Shown in pieces: positions 23,964 through 33,316 of a DNA stretch of 64,000 nucleotides. Each line of letters begins with the position of its first letter. The stretch's first letter is position 1. The position numbers were made by a program, and so were the translations under genes. The notes below the pieces were generated by a model that was not told where the DNA came from, did not search any database, and saw only the letters and a program-made list of their open reading frames with translations. This stretch comes from Mycetocola saprophilus (GTDB lineage: Bacteria > Actinomycetota > Actinomycetes > Actinomycetales > Microbacteriaceae), in the NCBI RefSeq assembly GCF_000718085.1, contig NZ_JOEC01000001.1:124001-188000 (forward strand). The letters are read 5' to 3'.

Positions 23964-25472
23964 ATGATCATCTCCCACGACCTCGGAACCACCGGTAATA
24001 AGGCGACCCTGGTGGCCAATGACGGCCGCCTGATCGCCGCCGTCACCGTTCACTACGACACCGATTTTGGCCTCGGCGGTAAGGCCGAGCAGTATCCCCT
24101 CGCCTGGTGGGACGCCCTCGCCCAGGCCACCCGTGAGCTGCTGGCCTCGGCCGGTGCGCGGCCCGAGGACATCGACGTGGTGTCCTTCTCGGGGCAGATG
24201 ATGGGGGTGGTGGCCATCGATGACGCCGGGGATCCGGTGTTCCCCTCGATCATCTGGGCCGACACCCGGGCCACCGCGCAGACTGTCCGGCTGCTCGATG
24301 TGGTGGGGATGGAGCGCGGCTATCAGATCACCGGGCACCGGCTGAACCCCACGTATTCGCTGGCCAAAACCATGTGGCTGCGCGATACCTCCCCCGATGC
24401 CTTTGCCCGCGTGCGTCGCATCCTGCTGGCCAAGGACTTTATCGCCTTCAAGCTGACCGGCGTGCAGGTCACCGATCGCTCGGATGCGTCGAGCACCAAC
24501 GCCTACGATCAGCGCGCGGGCACCTGGTCCGAGGAACTGATCGCCGCCTCGGGGCTGTCGCGGGAAATCTTCCCGGAGATCGTGGACTCCACCACGGTCA
24601 TCGGCACAATCACCGCCGATGCGGCCCGGGCCACCGGCCTGCTGGCGGGAACCCCCGTGGTCATCGGTGGTGGCGACGGGCCGATGGCCGCGCTCGGCGC
24701 CGGAATCATCGACGCGAGCTCGGGGGCGTATGCGTGCATGGGGTCGTCCTCGTGGGTATCGGTCGCCGCGGATGCGCCGCTCTATGATCCGCAGATGCGT
24801 TCGATGACCTTCAACCACGTGATCCCCGGCCGCTTTGTCCCCACCGCCACGATGCAGGCGGGCGGGGCCTCGCTGCAGTGGATCGTGGATACGCTCTCCC
24901 CGGCGACCGCCGCCGACTACGCCGAACTCCTCGACGCCGCCGAGAACCGGCAGGCCTCGGGGGAGGGACTGTACTTCCTCCCGCACCTGTTGGGGGAGCG
25001 CTCGCCCTACTGGAACCCGCACGCCCGCGCCGCGTTTGTGGGCCTGCTGCGCCATCACGACCGCGGACACCTGACCCGCGCGGTGCTGGAAGGGGTCGCG
25101 TTCAACCTGCTCACCGGGCTGCGTGCGTTCGCCGACTGTGGCACCGATGTGGACCGGATCGACGTGATCGGCGGGGCGGCCAACGCCTCGGCGCTGCTGC
25201 AGATCTTCGCCGACATGTGGGGCATGCCGGTCGCCCGGCGCGATTTGGTGGACGAGGCCGGGGCGATCGGCGCGGCCGTGGTGGCCGGAGTCGGCGTGGG
25301 CATATTCGACAACTTCGAGGTGGCCGCGACGCTGTCCAAGCGGAGCACGGGGTATGAGCCGAACCCCGAGGCGACCGCGCGCTACGCCCGCGAGTATCCG
25401 GTATTCCTCGACGCGTATGCGCGCCTGGAACCGTGGTTTGATGCGCTGGCGGCGGGTGGCTCGGATGCCTGA
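23964..25472 (+). CDS. FGGY-family carbohydrate kinase (xylulokinase-like)
   Basis: A 502-residue kinase. Blocks: SHDLGTTGNKATLV at the N-terminus (phosphate loop), IWADTRA, the actin-like GGGDGPMAALGAG, and IGGAANASALLQIFADMWG near the C-terminus. It phosphorylates a ketose or polyol with ATP. Similarity is closest to xylulokinase-type members, but family specificity cannot be decided by eye. It lies between the zinc dehydrogenase and the phosphotriesterase-like gene, with an eight-base overlap to the latter. Confidence 0.9.
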   Translation: MIISHDLGTTGNKATLVANDGRLIAAVTVHYDTDFGLGGKAEQYPLAWWDALAQATRELLASAGARPEDIDVVSFSGQMMGVVAIDDAGDPVFPSIIWADTRATAQTVRLLDVVGMERGYQITGHRLNPTYSLAKTMWLRDTSPDAFARVRRILLAKDFIAFKLTGVQVTDRSDASSTNAYDQRAGTWSEELIAASGLSREIFPEIVDSTTVIGTITADAARATGLLAGTPVVIGGGDGPMAALGAGIIDASSGAYACMGSSSWVSVAADAPLYDPQMRSMTFNHVIPGRFVPTATMQAGGASLQWIVDTLSPATAADYAELLDAAENRQASGEGLYFLPHLLGERSPYWNPHARAAFVGLLRHHDRGHLTRAVLEGVAFNLLTGLRAFADCGTDVDRIDVIGGAANASALLQIFADMWGMPVARRDLVDEAGAIGAAVVAGVGVGIFDNFEVAATLSKRSTGYEPNPEATARYAREYPVFLDAYARLEPWFDALAAGGSDA

Positions 25473-26544
25473 GTCGCGCAGGGTGCACACGGTACCCGCA
25501 TCCGACTCGGCGAATCCCGGGGTCAGCTCGGGACCGAACCTGTCTGGCTCGGCGTCGACAGATCGCGAGGCTTCCCCGCGGGTGACGCCCGCCGCGGGCA
25601 TCATCCGCACCGTCGGCGGCGATATTGCCCCCGAGGACCTCGGCCGCACCAACTATCACGAGCACCTGTTCCAGGTCTCGCCCCTGCTGGCCGGGGACGA
25701 ACTCGACAACGAGGAAGCCTCGGGACACGAGGCGATCTCGCTGGTCGAGTCGGGCTTTGGCGCGATGATCGAGGCAACCCCGATGGGACTCGGTCGAAAC
25801 CCGGCGGCGGTCGCACGGATTGCCGCGCGGGCGGGGCTGCACGCGGTGCACGTGACCGGCGCGCACCACGGCGGGCACTATCCCGAGGTACACCCGATTC
25901 GGGCACTGACCGAGGACGAGCTGGTCGATCGCTGGACCGCGGAGATCCGCCACGGGTTCGGGGAGGATCCGGGGGCGGTAGCCTCTATCTCTGCGTCCAA
26001 CGTGCGCGCGGGCATGCTCAAGGCGGGGATCCGTTACTGGCAGATCGGTCCGTTCGAGCGGCGCGCGCTGGCCGCGGTCGCCCGCACCCACGCCGAAACC
26101 GGGGCCGCAATCATGGTGCACCTGGACTATGGATCCGCGGCTCACGAGGTCCTGGACCTCCTGGAACGGGACGGCGTATCCCGGGACCGTGTGGTGCTCG
26201 CGCACATCGACCGCAACCTGGACTCGGGCCTGCACGCGGATCTGATCGCCTCGGGTTCCTACCTCGGCTATGACGGCCCGGCCCGGCACCGTGAGGCGCC
26301 GGATCAGGCGATCCTCGAGTGCCTGGAGCGCGTGGTGGCCCGGGTCGGATCGGACCGGATCCTGCTCGGTGGCGACGTCGCCCGAGCCTCCCGCTACCTC
26401 GCCTACGGCGGCATGCCCGGCCTGGAATACCTCGGCCGTCGCTTCATTCCGCGCCTCGAGGTACGCCTCGGTGCCGACCGCGTCGACGCCCTCCTCGCCG
26501 ACAACGCCGCCCGCCTGCTCACCCTCGCGGTGAACGGCGGCTAG
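25465..26544 (+). CDS. Phosphotriesterase-family lactonase
   Basis: A 359-residue amidohydrolase of the PTE type. The metal site is complete: HxH in NYHEHLF, the Lys in SASNVRAGMLKAG, His in IMVHLDYG and VLAHIDRN, and Asp in LLGGDVAR. Bacterial members often hydrolyse lactones, including sugar-lactone phosphates, rather than organophosphates. The first 45 residues are extra and low-complexity. ATG 25465 sits inside the end of the kinase gene. Following a dehydrogenase and a kinase, a phosphorylated aldonolactone is a reasonable substrate (inference). Confidence 0.82.
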   Translation: MPESRRVHTVPASDSANPGVSSGPNLSGSASTDREASPRVTPAAGIIRTVGGDIAPEDLGRTNYHEHLFQVSPLLAGDELDNEEASGHEAISLVESGFGAMIEATPMGLGRNPAAVARIAARAGLHAVHVTGAHHGGHYPEVHPIRALTEDELVDRWTAEIRHGFGEDPGAVASISASNVRAGMLKAGIRYWQIGPFERRALAAVARTHAETGAAIMVHLDYGSAAHEVLDLLERDGVSRDRVVLAHIDRNLDSGLHADLIASGSYLGYDGPARHREAPDQAILECLERVVARVGSDRILLGGDVARASRYLAYGGMPGLEYLGRRFIPRLEVRLGADRVDALLADNAARLLTLAVNGG

Positions 26545-26550
26545 CCAGAC

Positions 26551-26593
26551 ACACAGAAAACCCCGCGTCCGATGTGGACGCGGGGTTTTGTGT
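26551..26593. terminator. Bidirectional terminator
   Basis: ACACAGAAAA-CCCCGCGTCC-GATGT-GGACGCGGGG-TTTTGTGT. It ends the lactonase operon and the convergent ABC-2 permease gene. Confidence 0.93.
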
Positions 26594-26601
26594 ACGCCGG
26601 T

Positions 26602-28230
26602 CTAGGCGTGCTTGGTCAGGCGGGTGAGCATGTCCGGAGCCGTGCGGTCGAGGATCCGGCCGCCCCAGCGCACACCGATCCAGTAGAACAGCGCGCCGAT
26701 GCCCAGGCCCACCGGGAGGGTCAGCCAGATCAGCAGCGCCGATCCGGTGACCGCGCCGACGATCATCAGGATCAGGGCGGGCAGGCTCAGGACGATCAGC
26801 GCACCCATGCTGCCGAAGGTCCCGGCGAGGGAGAGCACACCCGAACCGGGCTTGGAGGCCCAGGGGCTGTCCGCGGGGTCGGGCACGGGCATCAGGAAGA
26901 AGGCCGATTCCACCGAGGAGACGCCGTTTCCGGCCAGGATCATCCCCAGGCTCACCCCGAGCACCGCGGGGAGCAGGTGAACGCCGCCGGAGATGACCGC
27001 CACGATCACCGCGATCACGATGGTCATCGGGACGATCAGGGTCATAAACGCCCAGGCGCGTCCACGCCGGTCATCGATGCCGCGCACCCCGTGGGCCACG
27101 TGGGCGGCAAACGCGGTGCCGTCGAAGGCCAGGTCCACAAACGTCGCGGTGGCTACAAAGAGCAGCATGAACGGCGTCGCGAACGCCAGTACCTCGGGGC
27201 CGCCCTCGGTCTGCCGGGTGATGAACCAGAACAGGAACGGCATCAGCGGCACCAGGATCAGGCTGCGTGCATAGCGGGGATCCCGGAACCAGTAGATCAG
27301 GCAGCGGGCGGCAATTGCCCCGGCCGGGTTGGCCGGGAAGAAGCGGAACGGACCGCGCGCATCGCGCACCCGTCCGGTGGAGGAGGAGCGGGTGGCCGAA
27401 GCGTTGACGCTGGCCGCATACGCAACCTGCCACAGCCAGTACACCACTGCGACGCTCGCCACGGCGACCAGCAGGTGCAGGATCGCGCCCAGTGGATCCC
27501 CGGCGGCCACCGCGGCCGGAACCGCCCAGACCGCGCCAACCGGGGTCCAGGAGGCCACCGCGGCGATACTCGGGAACAGGCTGATGGAGAGGACGATGCC
27601 GCCGGAGAGCCCGGCGATCAGCGGCCCGAGCAGGATGATTAGGACCAGCAGCACGGTCCCGATGATCTCGCGATAGCGGCGACTCATCGCCAGCCGGGTG
27701 GCCAGGGTCAGGACCAGCTGGGACACCAGCAGGCAGGTGACCAGCGCGATCGGCGCGCAGATCACCGCGACCACCGCCGCCAGCGGCGAGCGGATCCAGG
27801 CCAGGGCGGTCAGCGCCGAAACCAGCAGGGTGATGATGCCGGGGATCCCCAGCGCTCCGGCGAGGAGCGTGCCCCAGCGTAGGGAGGTTTGGGAGATCGG
27901 GAACGTCGCGAACCGGGCCGGATCCAGGGTGCGATCGGCACCCGCGGTGGCCAGCGGAACAATGCCCCAGCCGAGCACCAGAACCGAGCCCACGGTGATC
28001 AGGATCACCCCGGTGTATTGATCTGCATTGATCCCCAGCACCACCAGTGACACCAGCGCCATGCCCAGGATGCCCAGGCCGTAGAGCGCACCGATGATCG
28101 CGCCCACCAGCTGCCAGGTGTTGCGGCGCAGCGAGTTCCACATGATCTGATAGCGCAGCTTGACCAGCACCCTGACGATGCTGGGCTGCTTGGCCGTGAC
28201 CGGGGCGGGGGCTAGAAGCTGCGCAGCCAC
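26602..28230 (-). CDS. ABC-2 type exporter permease
   Basis: A 542-residue membrane protein with about 12 hydrophobic segments in two halves, the layout of fused ABC exporter permeases. The start is GTG at 28230, overlapping the ATPase gene by 19 bases. The charged N-terminus carries LVKLRYQIMWNSLRRNTWQ, typical of ABC-2 coupling regions. It pairs with the upstream ATPase. The cargo is unknown; being next to PspC genes, a role in envelope homeostasis or peptide/lipid export is possible. Confidence 0.82.
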   Translation of the reverse strand: MAAQLLAPAPVTAKQPSIVRVLVKLRYQIMWNSLRRNTWQLVGAIIGALYGLGILGMALVSLVVLGINADQYTGVILITVGSVLVLGWGIVPLATAGADRTLDPARFATFPISQTSLRWGTLLAGALGIPGIITLLVSALTALAWIRSPLAAVVAVICAPIALVTCLLVSQLVLTLATRLAMSRRYREIIGTVLLVLIILLGPLIAGLSGGIVLSISLFPSIAAVASWTPVGAVWAVPAAVAAGDPLGAILHLLVAVASVAVVYWLWQVAYAASVNASATRSSSTGRVRDARGPFRFFPANPAGAIAARCLIYWFRDPRYARSLILVPLMPFLFWFITRQTEGGPEVLAFATPFMLLFVATATFVDLAFDGTAFAAHVAHGVRGIDDRRGRAWAFMTLIVPMTIVIAVIVAVISGGVHLLPAVLGVSLGMILAGNGVSSVESAFFLMPVPDPADSPWASKPGSGVLSLAGTFGSMGALIVLSLPALILMIVGAVTGSALLIWLTLPVGLGIGALFYWIGVRWGGRILDRTAPDMLTRLTKHA

Positions 28231-29159
28231 TCGGGGCCCTCCTGCTGGTGGCGGCCGCCGACAAGCTGGACGAAGCGGTCTTCCAGGGTTGATCCGGCGC
28301 GCACCTCATCGACGGTGCCCGCGGCGACCACACGACCGGCGGCGATCACGGCCACATGGTCACACATGCGCTCGACCAGGTCCATCGAGTGGCTGGACAC
28401 GATCACCGTGCCGCCCCCGGCCACGTAGCCGTGCAGGATGTCGCGGATGTTCGCGGCCGAGACCGGATCCACCGACTCAAACGGTTCATCCAGCACCAGC
28501 AGGCGCGGGGCGTGGATCATGGCGCAGGCCAGTGCGATCTTCTTGGTCATACCGGCCGAGTAGTCCACCACCAGGGTGTTTGCTGCCTGCTGCAGGTCGA
28601 GCAGGCCGAGCAGGTCGGTGGTGCGGGTCGCGACGGTTTCGGCGTCCAGGCCCGAGAGGAGTCCGTGGTAGGTGACCAGCTGCTGGCCGGTCAGGCGGTC
28701 AAACATGCGCACGCCGTCGGCGAGGTTACCCACCAGGCGCTTGGCTTCGACCGGGTTTTCCCACATGTCCACGCCGTAGATCAGCGCGGTGCCAAACTCG
28801 GGACGCAGCAGGCCGGTCGCCATCGACAGGGTCGTGGTTTTACCGGCGCCGTTGGGGCCCACCAGACCGTAGAAGGAACCCTGGGGGATCGTGAGGTTGA
28901 TGCCGTTGACCGCGATCTTCTCGCCAAAACGCTTGGCGAGGCCGCGGATCTCCATGGCCGGGGTGCCGGGGGCAGCCTGGGCACCGAAGGGGGCGGGGGT
29001 CGCCTGGGCGACATCGGCCGCGGGCACGGTGGCGGGCTGCGCGGGAGCGGCCTCGGTACCGGGGGCGGGGGTGTCCAAACCGGCGGCGAACTGTGCGGGC
29101 ACGGCGGCGGGCTGCGGTGATGGCTGCGGGATTCCCTGGGGCGGGATGGGGTCGGTCAT
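28212..29159 (-). CDS. ABC transporter ATP-binding protein
   Basis: A 315-residue ATPase. Residues 1-67 are a Pro/Ala/Gln-rich leader; the ABC domain follows: GPNGAGKTTT (Walker A), VDYSAGMTKKIALA in the signature position (SAGM instead of LSGGQ) and LLVLDEPFESVDP (Walker B), then the SSHSMDLVER switch. It drives the permease encoded downstream. AAGGA precedes ATG 29159; a long upstream in-frame extension overlaps the PspC genes and was rejected. Confidence 0.88.
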   Translation of the reverse strand: MTDPIPPQGIPQPSPQPAAVPAQFAAGLDTPAPGTEAAPAQPATVPAADVAQATPAPFGAQAAPGTPAMEIRGLAKRFGEKIAVNGINLTIPQGSFYGLVGPNGAGKTTTLSMATGLLRPEFGTALIYGVDMWENPVEAKRLVGNLADGVRMFDRLTGQQLVTYHGLLSGLDAETVATRTTDLLGLLDLQQAANTLVVDYSAGMTKKIALACAMIHAPRLLVLDEPFESVDPVSAANIRDILHGYVAGGGTVIVSSHSMDLVERMCDHVAVIAAGRVVAAGTVDEVRAGSTLEDRFVQLVGGRHQQEGPEWLRSF

Positions 29160-29290
29160 CGGGTCCTTCCGGATGGTCGCGGGAGCGATTGCGCGGAAAA
29201 CGCCGATCGCCCGGTTGATCACCGCCAACCTACCAAGAATGGTGGGTGTGGTGGGGAACAGCCGGGCGATTTGGCGTATTTGGAGACCCG

Positions 29291-29542
29291 CTAGCGCGGA
29301 TCGCGGGGGCGCAGCCAGCGCTCCAGCACGATCGATCCGTCCTGCCAGGGCAGCAGGATCCAGACGATCAGGTAGGTCAGGATTCCGATCCCGGGGAGCA
29401 GGAACGCCAGCAGGGTGCCGATTCGCACCGCGGCGGGGTTCCAGTTGAAGCGGGTCGCGATGCCGGCGCAGATTCCGCCAAACATGCGGTCGGGTCCGCG
29501 CCGGACGGTGCTCTTGCGCAGCACGTCGAAGAAGCCGTTCAT
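29291..29542 (-). CDS. PspC domain small membrane protein
   Basis: An 83-residue protein almost entirely one PspC domain: RGPDRMFGGICAGIATRFNWNPAAVRIGT followed by one long hydrophobic helix and ILLPWQ. PspC domains sense or stabilise the membrane under envelope stress. It overlaps the upstream gene by one base. Together with the larger PspC protein and the PspC kinase nearby it belongs to a stress-response set. Confidence 0.85.
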   Translation of the reverse strand: MNGFFDVLRKSTVRRGPDRMFGGICAGIATRFNWNPAAVRIGTLLAFLLPGIGILTYLIVWILLPWQDGSIVLERWLRPRDPR

Positions 29543-30189
29543 TATTTTGCTCCCGTTGAGTTGCGGGCATTGCGGACAACCATGCCGATTCCGCAGCCCA
29601 CCAGGACCGCGCCGGCGGCGGTGACCACGGCGAAGGCCAGGGTGATCGGATCCACCGAAATGTCCCAGACGTTCCGGGCCACCAGCAGCACCCCGAAGGC
29701 CAGGAGCAGCATGCCCCAGACGATGGTGAATGCGCGCGGCGTGCGGTTGATCGGGGCCTCCACCCGGGTGCCCACGGCCACCGGTGTTCCGGTCGGATAG
29801 GCGGCGGGCGGAACATAGGGGTAGTTCGGGGTCGCCGTGTGCGGGCCCGGGTAGGTGGCGGTGGGGATGCCGTCCTGAGCGGGCGCGGGCGTTGACTGCG
29901 GGTACGCGGCGGTGGGGATTGCGTCTTCCGCGGGTGTGGTCTGCGGGTACGCGGCGGTGGGGATTGCGTCCTCCGCGAGCGTGGCTTGGGGATACGCGGC
30001 GGTGGCGCTCTCGTCCCGAGCGGGTGCGTCGCTGGTGGTCTCATCGGCGCTCGTGGGCGTCACCTGATGTGCGTCGGCGGGGACATCTTCCGGGCTCTCC
30101 CGCTGCGCCTCGGCCACCAGATCCTCGATCCGCAGCTCCTTCTCGGGCTCGCTGTTGTGCCCGTTCTTGTCCGGGGTGTTCGTGGACAC
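29542..30189 (-). CDS. Membrane protein with 15-residue Pro/Tyr repeats
   Basis: A 215-residue protein. The first 145 residues are polar, disordered and contain repeats of AAYPQTTPAEDAIPT encoded by a 45-bp tandem repeat; the rest has two hydrophobic segments (FTIVWGMLLLAFGVLLVA and the AVVTAAGAVLVG region). The hydrophobic part resembles small actinobacterial membrane domains found beside PspC genes. It overlaps both neighbours by one base, so it is co-translated with the two PspC proteins. Function not known. Confidence 0.65.
   Translation of the reverse strand: MSTNTPDKNGHNSEPEKELRIEDLVAEAQRESPEDVPADAHQVTPTSADETTSDAPARDESATAAYPQATLAEDAIPTAAYPQTTPAEDAIPTAAYPQSTPAPAQDGIPTATYPGPHTATPNYPYVPPAAYPTGTPVAVGTRVEAPINRTPRAFTIVWGMLLLAFGVLLVARNVWDISVDPITLAFAVVTAAGAVLVGCGIGMVVRNARNSTGAK
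29896..30010. repeat. 45-bp in-frame tandem repeat (about 2.5 copies)
   Basis: Copies start at 29896, 29941 and 29986; the first two differ at only a few positions. They encode the AYPQ..PAEDAIPT repeats of the membrane protein. Confidence 0.8.
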
Positions 30190-31760
30190 TAGTGTGCTCC
30201 CTTGCTGATAGCGGGTGCCGCGGCGCTGTCGCCGACGACTCGGGGTTTGTCGGTGACCGTGACGTTACTGAACGCGCCACGGATTTCCAGGATGATCTGC
30301 GGGCCGTCTTCGGAGTTCGGGCCGAAGCCGGCGGAGTTGTCGAACCAGATTCCGCCGCGCTTGTTATCCACGCTGCCACCGGTGATCTTCGAGGCAGCGA
30401 GGGCCAGGGACGTATCCACCGAGACTCGCACGTCGTTCGGGACGTATACCCGCAGGTCGGACATCGCGACGTTCACCGGGACGGTGATCGGTCCGCTGCT
30501 GTCCAAATCCCTGATTCGAGAGAGATCGATGGTCCCCGAGGCGGCGGCGATGGCGTAGCCGTCTCCGGCCTCGGCGGTGGTGCCGGGGATGAAGGTGGCC
30601 GAGGTCGCGGCGGCCCAGTTAAGGCTCTGCCCGCCAAACGAGGTGAACAGCCCGCCGATCAGCGCAAACATCGCCATCCAGCCGAGGAACCCACCGTGCC
30701 GGCCGCGGATTCCGCTGATCAGCACGCCGAGTGCGAAGACGGACGCGGCCACGCCCAGGGCAATCGCCACGGCGCTTCCGTTGAAACCGTAACCGGCGAT
30801 CGTGGAGACTCCGAGCACCGCGGCACCGGCCAGGAACGCCAGCCCGGTGCAGAGCAGTCCGGTTGCGGCACCCGGGCCCAGAACGCGCGGCCGCGGCGGC
30901 CGGGCGGCGTGGGGGACGTGCGGCGGGTGCGGGGCGCGGACACCCTGCGGGTTACGGGTGGTCTGCGGCGCGGGACGAGCAGGCTGAGCGGGTTGAGCGG
31001 GTTGAGCGGGCTCGGCCGGCACCGAAAACTCCGTGGCCGGTTCGGGTGCCGCGGCGCTCGCATTCCCATGCAGTTCGTCTACCGACAGGGGCGCGGCGGC
31101 CGGTGCCGGTGCCGCTGCCTGTCCCGGTGCGCCGAAGGGTGCGGGCGCGGTGGCCGGTTCCTGGGCCGGGGCCACGAAGGGCGCGGGGTATCCGGACGAG
31201 GTACCGGACGGGGTTCCGGTCGGGTCTCCGCTGGGGGAGCCACCATCCGGGTAGCGTCGATCATCGGGCCCGGGGGTGGGCGGCGTGCTGCCACCCTGCG
31301 AGCCGCCACCGGTCTGACGCGTGATGAAAAACACCGTGGCACCGATGATCAGGGCCAGCACAACCAGCGAGGAGAGCCAGGAGTTACGGCCCCAGTCCCA
31401 GGGGGAGAAGGATCCCACCTGAATGTTCAGCAGTCCGACGCCGCCGACAATCACCGCGCCGGTCATCCCCGCCGCCCATCGTCCGTGGCGCAGGGCCTCG
31501 GCGTGAATGTAGCCGTTGCGGTCGGGCAGGAAGGCCCAGGCCAGGCCGTAGAGGAAGGGACCGATGCCCGTGAAGATGCTGAGCACCACGATGAAACCGC
31601 GGACCAGGATGGGATCGATGCCCATGCGCTGGGCGAGACCACCCGCGACGCCACCGAGCCAGGAGGACTCGGAGCGAATGATGCGGGTGTCGCGGATGCT
31701 GTCAAAGAAGCCGCGGTTGGGCCGGGCTGGGCCGGAGCGTTCGGAATCGGTGGTGTTCAT
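30189..31760 (-). CDS. PspC domain membrane protein with adhesin-like C-terminal domain
   Basis: A 523-residue protein. Residues about 20-80 form a PspC domain (SSWLGGVAGGLAQRMGIDPILVRG plus helix). After two more helices comes a Pro/Ala-rich linker (about 130-265), then four hydrophobic helices, and a C-terminal beta-rich domain (SDLRVYVPNDVRVSVDTSLALA) of the DUF4097/LiaF-like type often found exposed in stress-sensing proteins. ATG 31760 was used; a GTG nine codons earlier is possible. It is divergent from the PspC kinase gene, so the two are likely co-regulated. Confidence 0.78.
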   Translation of the reverse strand: MNTTDSERSGPARPNRGFFDSIRDTRIIRSESSWLGGVAGGLAQRMGIDPILVRGFIVVLSIFTGIGPFLYGLAWAFLPDRNGYIHAEALRHGRWAAGMTGAVIVGGVGLLNIQVGSFSPWDWGRNSWLSSLVVLALIIGATVFFITRQTGGGSQGGSTPPTPGPDDRRYPDGGSPSGDPTGTPSGTSSGYPAPFVAPAQEPATAPAPFGAPGQAAAPAPAAAPLSVDELHGNASAAAPEPATEFSVPAEPAQPAQPAQPARPAPQTTRNPQGVRAPHPPHVPHAARPPRPRVLGPGAATGLLCTGLAFLAGAAVLGVSTIAGYGFNGSAVAIALGVAASVFALGVLISGIRGRHGGFLGWMAMFALIGGLFTSFGGQSLNWAAATSATFIPGTTAEAGDGYAIAAASGTIDLSRIRDLDSSGPITVPVNVAMSDLRVYVPNDVRVSVDTSLALAASKITGGSVDNKRGGIWFDNSAGFGPNSEDGPQIILEIRGAFSNVTVTDKPRVVGDSAAAPAISKGAH

Positions 31761-31906
31761 ACCTTCAGTGTGGTGCGGGGAAGGCACGGTCCGCTATGGG
31801 GGCCTACCCTGATAAAACCCTGAGCCTGATGGGGGAGCGTCCGGGGTTGCCCGGATTTCCGGCGCTGCAGGTGGTCGCTTGCGCGTGGGCGTGCTTGTAT
31901 GGACCC

Positions 31907-33316
31907 ATGCGTCTTCCCCTGGTCAGAACCCGATCCCGTGCGATCGCGGGTGTGTGCGCGGGTCTTGCCCGGCACCTGAACCTGCCCGTGGTCTGGGTAC
32001 GGGCGGCCATGGTGGTGCTGACCCTCTTTGGCGGTGCCGGTGCGATGCTGTACGCCTGGCTCTGGCTGCTGGTTCCCAGCGAGGACGACGTGGACCGCGC
32101 CGCCGACCGCAACTTCAATCCGCGAAACGTGGCCGAGAATTTCGCCCGCAACGTGGCCCCGTGGCTCCGCACGCGCCCGGCCGATCCCGGACAGGCACCT
32201 CCGACCCCATTTGGTCCCGGTACGTTCGACCCCGAGTCCGGGGCGACATCGGGACGTCCGGGTCGCCCGGCAGCCCCCGGGTCGGTGCCCCCGCCCGGTG
32301 CCTCGGACGCCCCCGCTCCCGCGGGCACCGACGGGCGTCCCTGGCGACAGTGGAAGATGGGCCTGCCGGAGATCGCCGTGGGCGTGGTGCTGCTGGGGAT
32401 CGCGGTGGCGATTCTGCTGGAGATGGTGGGCGTCCACATCAACTGGCAAACCTGGCTGCCCGCGATCGCGATTGTGACCGGCGTGGGGCTCACCTGGATC
32501 CAGCTGGATACCGGGTCCCCGGGACGCCGGGCCGGAGCCCGGGGTTCCTCGGGCGCGCTGCGCCTGATTGCCGGAATCGCCCTGGTGGTGATCGGCATCC
32601 TGATCCTGATCACCGGCGCGGTGGACCAGGTCCTGATCGGACAAACCCTGCTGGCCACCTTCGCTATTCTCTGCGGATTGGCGGTGGTCCTGGCCCCCTG
32701 GGTCGTGAAGTACTGGCGCGAGCTGGGCGCCGAACGCGCGGCCCGAGCCCGCGAATCCGAGCGCGCGGACATCGCCGCGCACCTGCACGACTCGGTCCTG
32801 CAAACCCTCGCGCTGATCCAGAACCGTGCCGACAGCCCCGCCGATGTGCGCCGGCTGGCGCGCGCCCAGGAGCGGGAGCTGCGCGCGTGGATCAGTTCGG
32901 ATCAGCCCGATCCCGGCGGCAGCATCGCCGAGCGCCTGCGCGGAATCGTCGCGGAAATCGAGGACGGCTACGGGCGCAAAATCGAGATCGTCACCGTGGG
33001 TGACACCGAACACTCGGATCGCCTGGAACCGCTGCTGGCGGCGACCCGTGAGGCGATCCAGAACGCCGCCAAACACGCGACCGGCACGATTTCGGTCTAT
33101 CTTGAAGTGGGTGCCGGCGCGTGCGAGGTGTTTGTGCGCGACCGCGGACCGGGTTTCGACCCGGACCAGGTGCCCGAGGACCGCCACGGCGTCCGCGACT
33201 CGATCCTGGGCCGGATGACCCGGCACGGCGGCACCGCGACCCTGCGCAACACCGGGCAGGGAACCGAGGTGGCCCTGCGGATGCCGCTGCCCGATCTACC
33301 AAAGGAACACGTATGA
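31907..33316 (+). CDS. PspC-sensor histidine kinase (HisKA_3/NarL type)
   Basis: A 469-residue kinase. Residues 1-65 are a PspC domain (RSRAIAGVCAGLARHLNLPVVWVR plus helix); four more hydrophobic segments lie around 155-280. The phosphoacceptor region is ADIAAHLHDSVLQTLALI (His in HDS), followed by the HATPase with AIQNAAKHA (N box), DRGPGFDP and GRMTRHGG. This is a DesK/LiaS-like layout with PspC as input, suited to sensing membrane stress. ATG 31907 begins right at the PspC domain. It overlaps the response regulator gene (ATGA). Confidence 0.9.
   Translation: MRLPLVRTRSRAIAGVCAGLARHLNLPVVWVRAAMVVLTLFGGAGAMLYAWLWLLVPSEDDVDRAADRNFNPRNVAENFARNVAPWLRTRPADPGQAPPTPFGPGTFDPESGATSGRPGRPAAPGSVPPPGASDAPAPAGTDGRPWRQWKMGLPEIAVGVVLLGIAVAILLEMVGVHINWQTWLPAIAIVTGVGLTWIQLDTGSPGRRAGARGSSGALRLIAGIALVVIGILILITGAVDQVLIGQTLLATFAILCGLAVVLAPWVVKYWRELGAERAARARESERADIAAHLHDSVLQTLALIQNRADSPADVRRLARAQERELRAWISSDQPDPGGSIAERLRGIVAEIEDGYGRKIEIVTVGDTEHSDRLEPLLAATREAIQNAAKHATGTISVYLEVGAGACEVFVRDRGPGFDPDQVPEDRHGVRDSILGRMTRHGGTATLRNTGQGTEVALRMPLPDLPKEHV

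Noticed and set aside
23574..25652. Long open frame on the minus strand opposite the dehydrogenase and kinase genes
   Set aside because: It is antisense to two well-supported genes and reads as His/Gly/Arg-rich filler, as expected for shadow frames in high-GC DNA.
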